NCBI RefSeq assembly: GCF_024139115.2
Contig: NC_085140.1
Location: forward strand, 294,901,293-294,965,292
Length of the DNA stretch: 64,000 bases
Direction of reading: 5' to 3'
Source: Armigeres subalbatus
Taxonomy: Eukaryota > Arthropoda > Insecta > Diptera > Culicidae
Shown: positions 22,843 to 34,011 of the stretch, piece after piece
Layout: every line of letters begins with the position of its first letter
Numbering within the stretch: position 1 is the stretch's first letter
Notes under the pieces: generated by a model
The model's database searches: none
What the model saw: the letters and a program-made list of their open reading frames with translations, nothing else
What the model was told of the DNA's origin: nothing
Made by a program: the position numbers and the translations under genes

Positions 22843-25106
22843 GGTTCTATCACAAACGCCCGAAAAACACTCGCCCGAATGACAAACGCCCGAATTCCAT
22901 TCGCCCGAATAGACCAAACGCCCGAAAAGAACATTCGCCCGAATGGACCATTCGCCCGTAAAGACTATTCGCCCGAAAAGACCATTCGCCCGAATAGACA
23001 ACTATTCCCGAATAAACTCTTCACTTTACTTGATGAAAAGATTTTTTGTGAGTAATAGAAAGAAATAGTATATTTGATTTCCTATTTATCTCATATTTTG
23101 TTGTACACGTCACTCACATGTATCTAAATATTCGTTTCGTTTATGTGTAAAATAATAAGAAAAATAACGACGTTATGTACTTTATTTTTCATAATATTCA
23201 TATAATAACTTTATTTCTTTATATACGTATGCATAAAGTCCTTTAAGGTAGCTTCACACCTCGGGAATTCGGTTCGCAGGTTTTTCCCCAGGGCACAGGG
23301 ACCAAAATCCGACGGGAAACATTCCCTAGGTGTAAAGCCCCATTTAACATTGATTAAAAATAAAATCTACTCATCACTGTCTTGCAATCCATTCACATAG
23401 AAAAAAGTCAGTTTCAATCGCTCAGCATTGTTGAGAGAATCAGATATTAAAATATGTTTCATGAATGCTGGTCACTTATACCGGTCCACACACATCCTGA
23501 AATGAATCAAAACCTGACAGAATAATTAGAGCTGTAGCGAAAAATAACGTTGCAAGGGTATTTTTTTGAACCAATCGTCAAAAATAAGAGGCGCAAATAG
23601 GAATTCACCCTTCTTTTCTTCATAAATTGTTCTTTCTAAATGTATTGAAGGCATGATTTCTTCCCTAAGTATTAAGGTTCAAGCAAAATTCGTTTAAATG
23701 TAACGGGAGTGACAACGTGATGAACTCTTCTAACCATCAGAATGTGACGTTATTTATGTGCATATCGACGGATGCTATATGATAACATTGGACGCAGAAT
23801 CATTCTTGCGATTGATTATCCATTGTCCATGATGGGACGATCTTTCTATTTTGTTCAACACATCATTCAGTGTTGTAAACACAACCCAAGATTTGGATAA
23901 TTGACGGAACATTCTCAACTGCTCCACAACAGTTTGCTCAAGTGTTCACAATTCATGGAACTCTATGCGAAGGTCAACACCGTCGATTCGTTCCCCTGGT
24001 ATTAATGCTAAAACACGGGAACGTATAATACAGCCTTTTGTTCATTTATGGAACGAAATTTATCAGTATATGTTAGATCCAGATTATATACTATTGGATT
24101 TTAAGATGGCTGAGATTAAAGCTGAGGAACGTGTCATCCCAAATTTAAGTTTCAATGATGATTCTTCCTCATCAACCAAAGTTTTTTTTTTAGAAAACAT
24201 CAGCGATTGGGATTACAAACGGCATACGGGAAAGATTACAGAATTCAACTTGCCTATAAAAAGTTTGTTCCCTTAGTATGCTCCCTTAGTAGGCATTCAA
24301 TGAGGTTCGAAAATCTTGCCCAAAGAAAGGTATTTTTTATGTAAGCAAGTATTATTTGAATGGGGTGTACCCGTTAGGCACAATGGACGTAATACATAAA
24401 TGACCCAAAGAACAACCCATGACATAAAGAAGCAAAATTATGTCAAACGACCATATTGCCTAACGTACATTATCCCTAACGTCCGTAATGGGAAACGTCC
24501 ATCATGCCTAACGTACTTATGCCTAACGTAGCGGGCTCATGTGAATGGTCGCCAATCAACGCACAAAAAGACCATTAGAGACTCACTTTTCTCCCCTTAA
24601 CTATGGTCGGTCTATGAAAATACCCTAAACAGTATTCCTCGAACTTCCAATAACATTTTAGGGTGGCACAATAAGTGGAATACGCTTTTGAAACGAGGAA
24701 GTCCTCCGTTTTACAGCGTTCCAAAACAGTTCCAACTAGAAGAAAGAAATGCGACCACTGCAGGCTAAGAAGACATCTAAAATAGCAGAAAAGAATGAAA
24801 AACTAGACAAACTGGTACGTTCATATATTCCAGGTGATTGGCATATTTTTTCTTTTAATATGATTAGGAAAAATAACATGTTGTTATAGAATCTGGAGGT
24901 ATACATAAATATATGACCTATTCGGGCGAATGGTCCATTCGGGCGAGTGGTCCATTCGGGCGAATGGTCTTTTCGGGCGAGTGGTCCATTCGGGCAAATG
25001 GTCTTTTCGGGCGTTTGGTCTTTTCGGGCGAATGGAATTCGGGCGACTGTTACATTCGGGCGTTGTCATTCGGGCGAGTGTCATTCTGGCGTTTGTGATA
25101 GAATCA
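22843..25106. mobile_element. Fold-back element with arms of iterated CGCCCGAA units
   Basis: The 2.26-kb element starts GGTTCTATCACAAACGCC and ends with the inverted sequence GGCGTTTGTGATAGAATCA. GATGGGG flanks both sides (22836-22842, 25107-25113). Each arm (22850-23015 and 24905-25095) is an array of about ten 17-bp units of the form CATTCGCCCGAAWAGAC, inverted relative to the other arm. The interior is about 1.9 kb of AT-rich DNA with a frame at 23965-24276 (103 residues, no known motif), a small inverted repeat at 23251-23337 and a CCTAACGTAC-type repeat at 24450-24535. No transposase is visible. It interrupts the LINE endonuclease between GSDHIPI and the following sequence. Confidence 0.8.
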
Positions 25107-25850
25107 GATGGGGATATGATCACTACCGGCTGGATCATCCATGACAGCCCAGGAAGTATTTAAAGGAAGCTCTGATGAACATATAGAAAGGTCAACGCTG
25201 CTACATTTATGAGGAGGACATGCTATACGTGTTAAATATATTGGCTGTGCATATGCACAGCCAAGATATTTAACAAAAAAAATGGTTTTCGTACGGCCGA
25301 GTTGCCGAATAATATGCAATTAATTGTAATGCTATACGTGTTATTTCCCCCGTATTCAAAACCGAATGATTATATCCATCTAGTATACCGTAAATGATAT
25401 TCGCCTTTACATCATTTATAGAATCTCCCCATGCTGTTCCATGTTCCTAATAAGAAAGCCGGCTGAGGAATTCGATCTACCACTCGACGCAATTTAATAA
25501 TATCATGTTTTACCGAAGGAGCAATGTAAATTGAAGCAATTGTTATTGATTGAGTATCAACCTTTATGGTGCAGGCCACAATTTCAATTGGAGAGATATT
25601 TGTGATTACAACGCGTTCAAAAGAATAATCATTTTTGATGCCTATCAATACTCCACCTGCCCGATTGCTACGATCCAGTCGAACAATGTTGAATGAAGGT
25701 ATACTAAAGGACAAACTATTTATTAGAAATGTTTCTGATAATACAAAGCAGTCTGCATGTACGGTAATAATGAAAAATCTGAGATTACCAATTTTTTAAG
25801 GATGCTTCTACAATTTCACTGTAAAATGGAAAGAAACTTTTACTTTTTCT
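25107..25850 (-). pseudogene. I-type LINE ORF2, endonuclease part
   Basis: SFNIVRLDRSNRAGGVLIGI, then SFERVVITNISPIEIVACTI and SITIASIYIAPS are typical endonuclease strands, and a GTWNSMG-like relic of the GDFN motif is near 25430. After a frame change, DDPAGSDHIPI (near 25125) is the conserved SDH active-site end. The fold-back element begins immediately after it, and the continuation ITYGNHEYDEIEIPIYFCRH is found at 22830-22770. Several stops show it is inactive. Confidence 0.7.
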
Positions 25851-25854
25851 CGAA

Positions 25855-26996
25855 TTAGTCATTGATAGACACAAAAGAGGCAAGGAGAGGCATTGATGTT
25901 ATTAATTTAGAGAAGAAACTTTTGAATATGGGAGTCGGTTTCAACAAGACGACTGTCCACTTCTTATCTAGGCCGAACATGTCTGAGAAAAGGTGAATCA
26001 GTTGGGTGATTGTAAACTTGCATGTACATGTGTTAGAGGTACTGTTTACTATTCTAGCATGATTTCTTATCACCTCACTAGAGAAAGAAGGAAAATTATC
26101 TTTATTGAAAACTGGAACTTCATGATGTGACTTAGACTCATTACCATTCTTCCGAGAAATATTGAGAGCACGTGGACTATCCTCACTGTCAGGTTTTGTT
26201 CGTTTGACATTGTTGACTGATCTGAGCTTTCTACGCTCAGGCACAACGTAGTTGCTGTGGCACGGAAGTTCTTCTTCAACTTCAGACAATTCGCTCAATG
26301 AGTTGTATGGATTGTCATGTACGAAGCCTTCTGATCTATTCGTTTTGACTGTTTCGGTGTAACTCAATTTGGACTTCTGGATGACTCTAGCTAGTACCAT
26401 CTGCTTTCTGTATGTAGGGCACTCATTTTTGAACATGTGAGTACCTTTACAATACAGACACGCAGGCTGTTGGACAGAACATTCCCCTTCATTGTGGCGT
26501 TGCCCACACTTACCATAACGCGCCTGATTCGAGCAATAGGACTCAGTGTGACCAAACTTTTTACACTTGGAACAAAGCATGACCTTAGGTGTATTAAACC
26601 GAACGCGAATTAGAGCCTTATCAATTTCAACATAGCTGGGAAGAATAGTGCCCTAGAATGTAACACGGATTTCATTACTGTGAGTAAAAGACTTCACATC
26701 GCTTTTCACTCTACCTTCGGCTGATTGCTGGCACTTCAGAATAGATACTTGAGGAACGCGAGGATCTACGAACTTTCCATGTCCTTCTTTCGCAAGATAA
26801 TTCAGGAGGATGGAAGAGGTGGCATCGGAGGCAGAACAAGAGCAGAACCATTGACATTTGGAGACACCGGTGTATGGGAAACATGCGATGCCGACTGTGG
26901 CACGATAATCGAGTTAGTATGTGGCAGATCAGTATTTTCATCGGGGGGTTTCATCTTAGTGGGAATATCTTCGCTGTGATCACTGTCTTCATCCAT
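25855..26996 (-). pseudogene. I-type LINE ORF1, gag-like protein with zinc knuckles
   Basis: An ATG at 26996 opens an acidic N-terminus (MDEDSDHSEDIPTKMKPPDE). The frame breaks near 26802 and again near 26640. From 26580 a 241-residue frame carries a CX2CX4HX4C knuckle (CSKCKKFGHTESYC). A second knuckle has lost its first Cys (YGKCGQRHNEGEC), and a third is CLYCKGTHMFKNEC. Such proteins coat LINE RNA. It lies directly upstream of the endonuclease on the same strand, as expected for ORF1. Confidence 0.7.
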
Positions 26997-27170
26997 GATT
27001 TTCTGTGGAAGCTATACTTCCAAGGCGTGCAGCAACACACTTTTGTTGCGCGAGGGATTGAATTAGATAGCAATAAAACGATTCAAATGGACACTTATCT
27101 GAACACAATAGCGTCAGAAACTATCAACTGTAAATGAGAGCCTCTATATCACAATACATTTGTATACACT

Positions 27171-27384
27171 GCCGCTAACCGCAAGTCGAGCACATCTGTA
27201 TATGGCGGCCCATATACAGATGTGCTCGACTTACGGTTAGCGGCAGAAGGGTAAAGAATGTGTTTTGGACCACCCTTACGGGGGCTTTTATTTTGGACCA
27301 CCAAGAGGAATTACCACTCAGTGGTCCAAAATATGAGCCGTCGAACTGGTGGTCCAAAATACCTCCCTTACCCTACACTTCTGC
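27171..27384. mobile_element. Two adjacent hairpins with repeated GGTCCAAAAT
   Basis: 27171-27244 is a hairpin with 35-bp arms differing at one base and a 4-nt loop (GCCGCTAACCG ... CATCTGTATATGG). It runs straight into a second inverted repeat (27242-27384) whose arms hold GCAGAAGGGTA and four copies of TGGTCCAAAAT, two in each direction. Both look like MITEs or parts of one compound fold-back unit. No target duplication was found. Confidence 0.5.
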
Positions 27385-28812
27385 TCTGAAATACCACTCG
27401 AAGTAACACACAACCGTTCTTGTCCAGAGGTGAAAAGCAACTCTTATTCTCTGGTTAATTCTCGAGTTATGAAGAAATTTAAGTTTCATTTGTATGGGAG
27501 ACCCACTGTCCAAAGGGGGAAGTGGTCTCGAACCATCTTAAGAACCTTCCCCGGCCTCAAAAACTTCTGCATACATTTTTTTATGCCAATCGGTTCAGTA
27601 GTTTTGGAATCTATAATTCCTCAATCATGAGATGGTATCAGAAAACTATATTTGTTAGGTGTAGTATGTGGTAAAAATGCCCATAGTTCATATTTTGAAA
27701 ACAATATTTCATCTATTTAGGGGAAGACTCCGCACTCGCTGGCTGTGTGCAATCGAGGAAGATGCACGTGCGGCCAGCGTGCAGGGAGACTATCGACCCA
27801 AGAACGAGCGACCTAGAATAAGAAATAACATTCGGTTTTGCTCCGGACAATTCTTATGACCGGGTGATTTTTCAATTTTTGAAATGTCACTTTTAGGATT
27901 AATTGATTCGATATTTGTCAAAAAAAAGTCTTGCTCTGCGAGCAGGTTTATTCGATTAAATGTCACGTTTAAGTTTAATTTCAGTTTAATTTTTCAAATG
28001 AACAGATCCCAAAATAAAATTTCGCCATGATGTAGCATTCTCAGCACTATTCAAATTTGCAGATCTGCTCTCAGCTGCTGTGGAAAACATTCCGAAAGAA
28101 TTTTATTCTATCGTTGCCGTTGTTATGCTACGGATGAGTTGCTCCACAACACTCCTTAGAGACTTCAAAAATAATTGTGACTTACTGCTGTGTCAGACTT
28201 CCCCGATTCGATGGAAGTAAACTCTTCTCGGGAGGTGTACGCGAGCGACGAACGACCGGTCGCACGCGGTGGAGTGGTCTGAGATCAGGAGGTGAAAGAG
28301 ACTGCAAATTTAAAAGTCATTAGGAGTGAGTGCTCGGCAGGATCATAAAATTGCACAGTTTATGGGTGGAATGGAAAGCGAGTGTGTAGCCCGAAAATAG
28401 AAGAAAATATGGGTGGAATGTCCCGCCCAGCAGAGCACAGTGTGGTAATCTCATTGAAAGCCTTGTGTGGGGGGACCCAAACACGTCTGCTTTACGTTAT
28501 GTGGCAAAACGCACAGCGCCAGGCGTCGCAGTGCAGCAATGCAAACGAAAGGTTCGGTAGGGAAGGATCATTCATATTCATTTTCGTTTCTTACGTCCGG
28601 CCTAGTCGCAAGAAGATGGTCCCACGGGTATCGTGAAAGCGTTAATTGCATTCAACAGATTGCATAGGTTCAAGGATTTGATGATGGTGGCGATGAAATA
28701 AGATACCCGGCGAAAGTTTACAGAGTATAATGGAATAAGTTTTAAGAACAAAGATGTTCCCCAGGATGCGGAGGATTTTTTTTCAACTTGGCTAAAAAAT
28801 GGAAAAAGTCTG
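27385..28812. other. Unassigned spacer, 1.4 kb
   Basis: There are no terminal repeats, Pol III boxes or known protein motifs. Short frames at 27349-27859 and 28382-28667 overlap each other in different phases and show no domain. The LTR element begins at 28813. Confidence 0.3.
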
Positions 28813-29046
28813 AGTCAGGAGTTTCGGACTGTCGTTTGAGTTTTTAAAAAACTACACTTAATACAATCACTAACCACCTTTATATTCTAAAGTTGTGAAC
28901 ACTAGTAACTATGGCGCGAGAAAGAGGTCGAGCCGCGTGGCGCTGCCTATTTTATAACCTAAACTTGCTGACGATGCGTTTCTGATCGGGTGACTACCGA
29001 CTGACGTGCAACGTGGCACACGGTGCATATTGCAATTTTCCTAACG
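28813..29046 (-). repeat. 3' LTR of the errantivirus-like element
   Basis: The 234-bp repeat matches 35211-35444 at every position I compared. On the minus strand it starts GTTAGGAAAATTG and ends CTCCTGAC, giving short imperfect terminal inversions (GTTAGG / CCTGAC). The LTR supplies the promoter and polyadenylation region, and TATAAAATAGGCAGC (minus strand, near 28965-28945) is a possible TATA region. Confidence 0.93.
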
Positions 29047-29062
29047 GCCTCCCCCTTGGTGG
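29047..29062 (-). promoter_or_regulatory. Polypurine tract
   Basis: On the minus strand ACCAAGGGGGAGGC ends directly at the 3' LTR boundary. It is the expected primer for plus-strand DNA synthesis in LTR retroelements. Confidence 0.75.
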
Positions 29063-29092
29063 AAAGTCGTCCTCGGCTTTCTTCGTCCTTCG

Positions 29093-30600
29093 CTACTCCT
29101 GAGGAACCATGGTTATTTTCGGGTATTCGTCCTCGCGGAGTCCTGTCACGTCTTCTGGTGTCTGTTGATTTCCGGCTCCTCGGCTAAGTGGTGATGATCT
29201 GAATGCCGTTACTTTCTTGATCCAAAGTACGGCGGTGCCAATAAAGATGAAGAATATTAGGGAACCGAATCCAAGCGTTGACCATCCGAATAGCTTAAGC
29301 TTCCAGTGGATGCTGTCTGTCCTCAGATTGATATGGTCTATATGTTCTCGTTGTTCCAAATGTAGAGTCTGTAAATATTCTATAGGGATTCTATTGATTA
29401 CCGCTGTCGAATTTACCTTCAATCCAGTTGTTGGTAGGAATGAACCCAAACGAATTTCCTTATCGATGTTGGAATACATCTCGTTGTTGATAAAAAGAGT
29501 ACAATTCGAAAACTGTACCAGAAATGATCCTTTTAATTTTCTTTTCAATGTGCAGTTCGAGGTCAGGGTGACTTCCGCATCATTAATAACTATATTTGAA
29601 TCATCGATTCTTTTGATGATGTTGTTTGTATACGTTCGTTCTGTGGGACATTCTGCTGATTCTCCTCCCATTAGTTTTTGAATGCATCTTGTCACCGGTT
29701 CTATCTGTGAGCTTGAGCAGATATAGAGATTTCTGTTCATCATGCATGGTGATTTGATGGAGAATGAAGTTTGTCCTTGTAGGTAAAGGTTAGTTGATAT
29801 GTGGATACGGGAATTGTTGGAAATTACTGGTTCGATGTAATTGAGGTTGTATTCCGCCTCCTTGATTCTGGGAATTTTCAAGATATAGGCGATTGCTTCC
29901 TTTGAAGACACGACATAAGCGCTGGCGAAGTCTAAAGCTCCTACTAAGAGACCGTTTGCTTCCAAGAGGTGCTGTATTTTCGTCATTTCTTCAACGGTGA
30001 TGATTTTACTGCTGGGGATGCCGTGTTGTGCCAAAACTATAGCTTCTTCTAAATTTTCTAGCTGCTGGGTAAACTCATCTAGACTGAAAAGCAAGCCTAC
30101 TGACTCGAACTCTCTTTTGTTTTCTGATGATAAAATATTTAATCTTGATGTAAATTGTTTTAATGTTTCCGTTAGATTATTAAGCCTATCTTCAAACATG
30201 TGATTGATTCTAATCTGTTTTCATTTTGATCTATTAATTTATTGTTGGTGGAATTAATGATTCTAAGGTCCTCTGAATCTGGGCTTCCCGAAATATATTT
30301 CCAAAGTTGTCCTAGTTGATCCCATCGCTTTACCCTAGTTGATGGTGTCAATTTCCTATATGTTTTTCCTAATTTAGTAATCCTCATTTGAATAAGGGGG
30401 ATGAGAAAATCTTCTGACTTCTCTAACGTTACAACTCTAGTATGGAAGATTAGTGAATCTATTGTATCTTTTATCTGATCGAGATCTATACGATGAACGA
30501 TTCTAAAGTGATTGTAACTAATTCGTGCTGGTCCTAAAGTAATGATGGCGACGGGGTTTCTGTCTAAGTCATGTATAAGTATTCTTGAGTAAATCGTCGT
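29093..30600 (-). pseudogene. env: env-like envelope glycoprotein, frameshifted
   Basis: Two frames make up this region. The first is open from about 30600 to 30172 without a usable ATG. It has a dibasic RVKR cleavage-type site near 30333, followed by a hydrophobic segment. Errantivirus env is normally made from a spliced RNA, which would explain the missing start. Near 30200-30240 the frame changes by one position. The second frame (368 residues, 30199-29093) has several Asn-linked glycosylation motifs and paired cysteines. It has a membrane span at about residues 309-327 and a 41-residue cytoplasmic tail. This is the fusion-protein type of errantivirus env. The frameshift separates the cleavage site from the membrane anchor, so this copy is broken. 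Confidence 0.8.
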
Positions 30601-33600
30601 CGTCCAAAGGCATAGTCTGTAACGAGAAGGTAGTTTTAGCTACTTTAGTCTTAGTTATCCGTGAAGTTTCGTTTGATATGTTTTTATGCGTTTTCATTCC
30701 AGATTTATCAGTCACAGTTTTGTCCGACTCGTGGAGGGTGTCTATCAGTCTGTATCTGTTTCCACTGGGAGTGGGTTTCGCCTTTCCCTTTACTAAAAGT
30801 CTTTGTCTATTAATGTTTTTAAACTCTTCTTTGTCGATCAACTGTATTTTGCATTGTGATTCTTGGCCAGTGTTGTCAATGAGTCTTTAGCGTTTTGTAA
30901 TGTTATTTGTTTGGCCACATTAATTTCGATTGGGTCGAGAGAAGCACAAGTGCCAAAGATAACTTCTCTAGGTTTCAATTTAATTGTAGAGTGCGTTGTG
31001 TCGTTATAAATGGCCGTAATCATAGCAAGGCCTTCATATAAAGTTAATTGTTCAACTTTTGACCTGTTTGCCAAATACATCTCCAACAACGTGTTGTGGA
31101 ATCGCTCCACAATACCATTGCTGTCGCTGCAGCTGGCAAAATGCAGTTTAATTCCGTGAGTTTCTAGAAATTCTTTGAATTTTGCGTTCCGAAAACTTGT
31201 TGACTGATCACAAGTGATCATTTTTGGTAAACCGAAAGTTTTAAAATACTCTATCAGAGTTTCCGTGATTTCCTCTGTTGTCTCGTTGGCAATCTTGTAA
31301 ATCTGCGCGAATTTTGAGAATGCATCCACTAACGTGAGAAACTTTTCAGTTTCTTTTACGAATACGTCAATGTTAACGTTCTCGAAGGGTCCATTATAAA
31401 TTCGTCTCGTAAGAGGAATTTTGAACGGCCTCCTCTCGTACTTAGCAAACTTACAAGATTCGCAATTTCTAATGAAATCTCTTACCTTTGCTAGCATTTG
31501 GGGAAAGTATACTGATTTTTGAACTTCTTCGTACGTTAATTTATAGCCCCGGTGATTGAAATTATGACTTTTCCTTATGAACTCGCTCTGGTCTTTACCT
31601 GAAATGATATCTGGAAGTTTCATGTTAGAAAAGCGAACTTTGATTTTGTTAAAATTACTTTCGATTATCTCTTTGCATTGTTTGGCTATTTTTGGTTCGG
31701 CGAAGATGCCGTTAAGTTTCGTCGGATTTAAGTGTTTTTCTAGAATGTCTTTCAAGTCATGGTTAGTATAGTCCGGTTTGTGGAACACATGTCGAAAGTT
31801 ACCAGGGAATATTTTACAAGCGAGATACGGACTTCGTCTAGTATCATTCGAAATCCTAATAATTATTTGGTTAGCGTATTTATTTATAATTTCGGGGTCA
31901 TATATCGGATCGTACCCATAAATTTCATTACTCAGTTCCTCATTCAGATTCAGCTCTGAACGTGGAATACGTGAAAGGCCGTCGGCAACGACGTTTTGTT
32001 TGCCTTTTTTATAAATTAATTTAAAATCAAACTGTTCTAGGTATAATCTTTGTCTCGTGACTCTACCAGTTGAATCGGTCAATTTTAACTCCTTGGTGAG
32101 AGGTTCATGATCTGTGTAAATTGAGAACTCTCTTCCGTAAAGGTAAGGTCTAAATGTTTTCGCTGAGAAATATATTGCTAGCAACTCTTTTGCAGTGGCT
32201 GAATACTTTTCTTCAGCTTTGCTCAATGTGCGAGATAGGTAGGCGATCGGTCGTTCCTTACCAGCTTGTAGCTGAGCTAAAACTGCTCCAATGGCAAAAT
32301 TCGATGCATCCGTTGTCAATATGAACGGTTCATCGAAATTGGGGTATGCTAGAAGGGTATCGGTGGTCATGATTTTCTTAAGCTCTTCAAAAGCTTTCTC
32401 ATAATCATGGTCAATTTCGATTGATTTTGTTTTGCCTCTTAGTTTGATTGTCATAGGTTTAGCTATGTGGGCGAATTTTGGGATAAATCGCCTATAGTAA
32501 CCGATAGTACCAAGGAATGATTTCAATTCCTTGGATGTTTTTGGTAGAGGCCAAGATTAAATGGCTTCTATTTTGTTCGGGTTTGGCTTAACCCCCTCAG
32601 TGGTGACAACATGCCCAAGAAATTCCACCTCTTTACGTAGAAAATCTGACTTGTCACACTGGACTTTGAGATTAGCGTCTCTTAGAGTTTGGAGAACTTT
32701 CCTGATATCCTCTAAGTGCGTTTGCAAGTTCGTACTGTAGATAATGATGTCGTCCATGTAGACAAAGCATCGAATACCTAAGTGTTTCCTTAACACTGAA
32801 TCCATTAGACGTTGGAACGTCGCGGGGGCGTTTTTCAGCCCGAACGGCATACGAACAAATTCATATTTTCCGTGGTCAATGTTAAAAGCTGTTTTTGGAA
32901 TGTCCTTTGTATCGACTTCGATCTGGTGGAAACCACTCGCTAGGTCGAGGACGGAAAAGTATTGAGCTTTTCCTAGTCGATCTAAGATTTCGCTCACTTC
33001 AGGGATCGGGTACCGATCCGCTGGTGTCTTTTCGTTTAACTTTCTATAATCGACGACAATGCGATACTTGCGTTGTCCGGAGTTGTCGATTTTTTTCGGC
33101 ACCACCCATATGGGTGAAGTCCATTGTGAAGAGGACTCTCTTATAATGCCGTTATCCAACATCTTTCTAATTTGAGTGGAAACTTCCTCCCGAAGATGGT
33201 ACGGATATTTGTAAGTTTTCTGATGAATAGGCTTTTCATCAGCGGTGTTAATAGAATGTTTAACTTCATGTGTGAAAGTGAGTGTTTTATCTTCTGAGAA
33301 AAATACGTCTTTGAAGGGCTTCAACGTTTTTACAAGGGCATTTTTTTCCTCTGAATTCAAGTGATCGGACGGGAAATTAAGTGACGGTTTACTTTTCTGA
33401 TAATTACTCTCAATTCAAAAGCGTCGCTGGGGAATGGCGGAAGAGCGACTTCGCCTTTCACTGATTTATCTTTCGAGGATAGGTGTACGAAAGCTTTATT
33501 ATTTTGGGCTTCGTAGACTCCTGGTTTCAAAATTATATTGGCATTCAGTTCGATTTCTTGATCAATTAGAAACGAACCGTTAGCAGTAGTGCAAATTTCA

Positions 33601-33998
33601 AAAATATCTTCATGCACTTCGTTAAAATTTACTGAAGTTGGATAATATTTCGATATAGTGTACTTGCATTTGTTAATATTGATATAATCTTTAGTGGTGT
33701 CAATAACTGCGTGCAGTGCAGCTAAATTTTCATAGCCTATGAGGCCATCGAAAAAATTGTGAAACTTGAATACATAGTACGGAAGCCTTTTCTCTGATGC
33801 TTCAGGGAATAAGTTCATATGCACTATGCTATCAATGGTAAATTTTCCATTTTTGTTGCTAACTACAGCGGGTCGCTTAGTAGTTTTAGCTTTATTAATA
33901 TGGGACGGATCGATATAGGATTTGTTGGCACCAGTATCCACTAGGAAGTTTAAATATCCCTTGGTAGTGGATACTCGCAAGTATGGAATGAAGTTCAT
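30569..33998 (-). pseudogene. pol: pol polyprotein: protease, RT, RNase H, integrase; broken
   Basis: Protease (33998-33357) has LVDTGANKSY. Reverse transcriptase (33360-32557) has VVDYRKLN, LDLASGFHQI and the catalytic YMDD at residues 201-204. RNase H and integrase (32526-30838) show LTTDASNFAIGA, AKELLAIYF and YTDHEPL, then the HX3H...CX2C zinc site (HNFNH, CESC) and the DDE residues in VDAFSKFA, TCDQSTSF and GIVERFHN. A C-terminal basic segment continues at 30841-30569. Lesions: a one-position frame change between protease and RT (33360-33430), an in-frame TAA at 32557-32559 between RT and RNase H, and a further frame change near 30840. All catalytic residues are present. Confidence 0.88.
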
Positions 33999-34011
33999 GT
34001 CAGCAATTTTG

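Larger units (their letters stand above)
19600..27060 (-). mobile_element. Decayed I-type LINE with RNase H, split by two later insertions
   Basis: From right to left the minus strand shows a gag-like ORF1 with CCHC knuckles (26996-25855), endonuclease (25850-25107), reverse transcriptase (22600-20700), RNase H (20317-19955) and a terminal CX-CX-H-C region (19916-19707). That order and the RNase H place it in the I/LOA/Loner/Outcast assemblage. Removing the SINE (21290-21580) and the fold-back element (22843-25106) restores continuity at both points, which proves they came later. Stops and frameshifts are frequent throughout, so this is an old inactive copy. Exact 5' and 3' ends are not resolved. 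Confidence 0.75.

Noticed and set aside
22587..23055. Proteins rich in SIRANG/ARMTNAR-type repeats at 22.8-23.0 and 24.9-25.1 kb
   Set aside because: They are translations of the 17-bp array in the fold-back arms.
22850..25095. CRISPR-like array from the regularly spaced CGCCCGAA words
   Set aside because: The spacing is a 17-bp tandem unit without unique spacers, present as inverted arms of a eukaryotic mobile element.
29217..29681. 154-residue plus-strand frame in the LTR element
   Set aside because: It is antisense to the env frame, which has a membrane anchor and glycosylation motifs.
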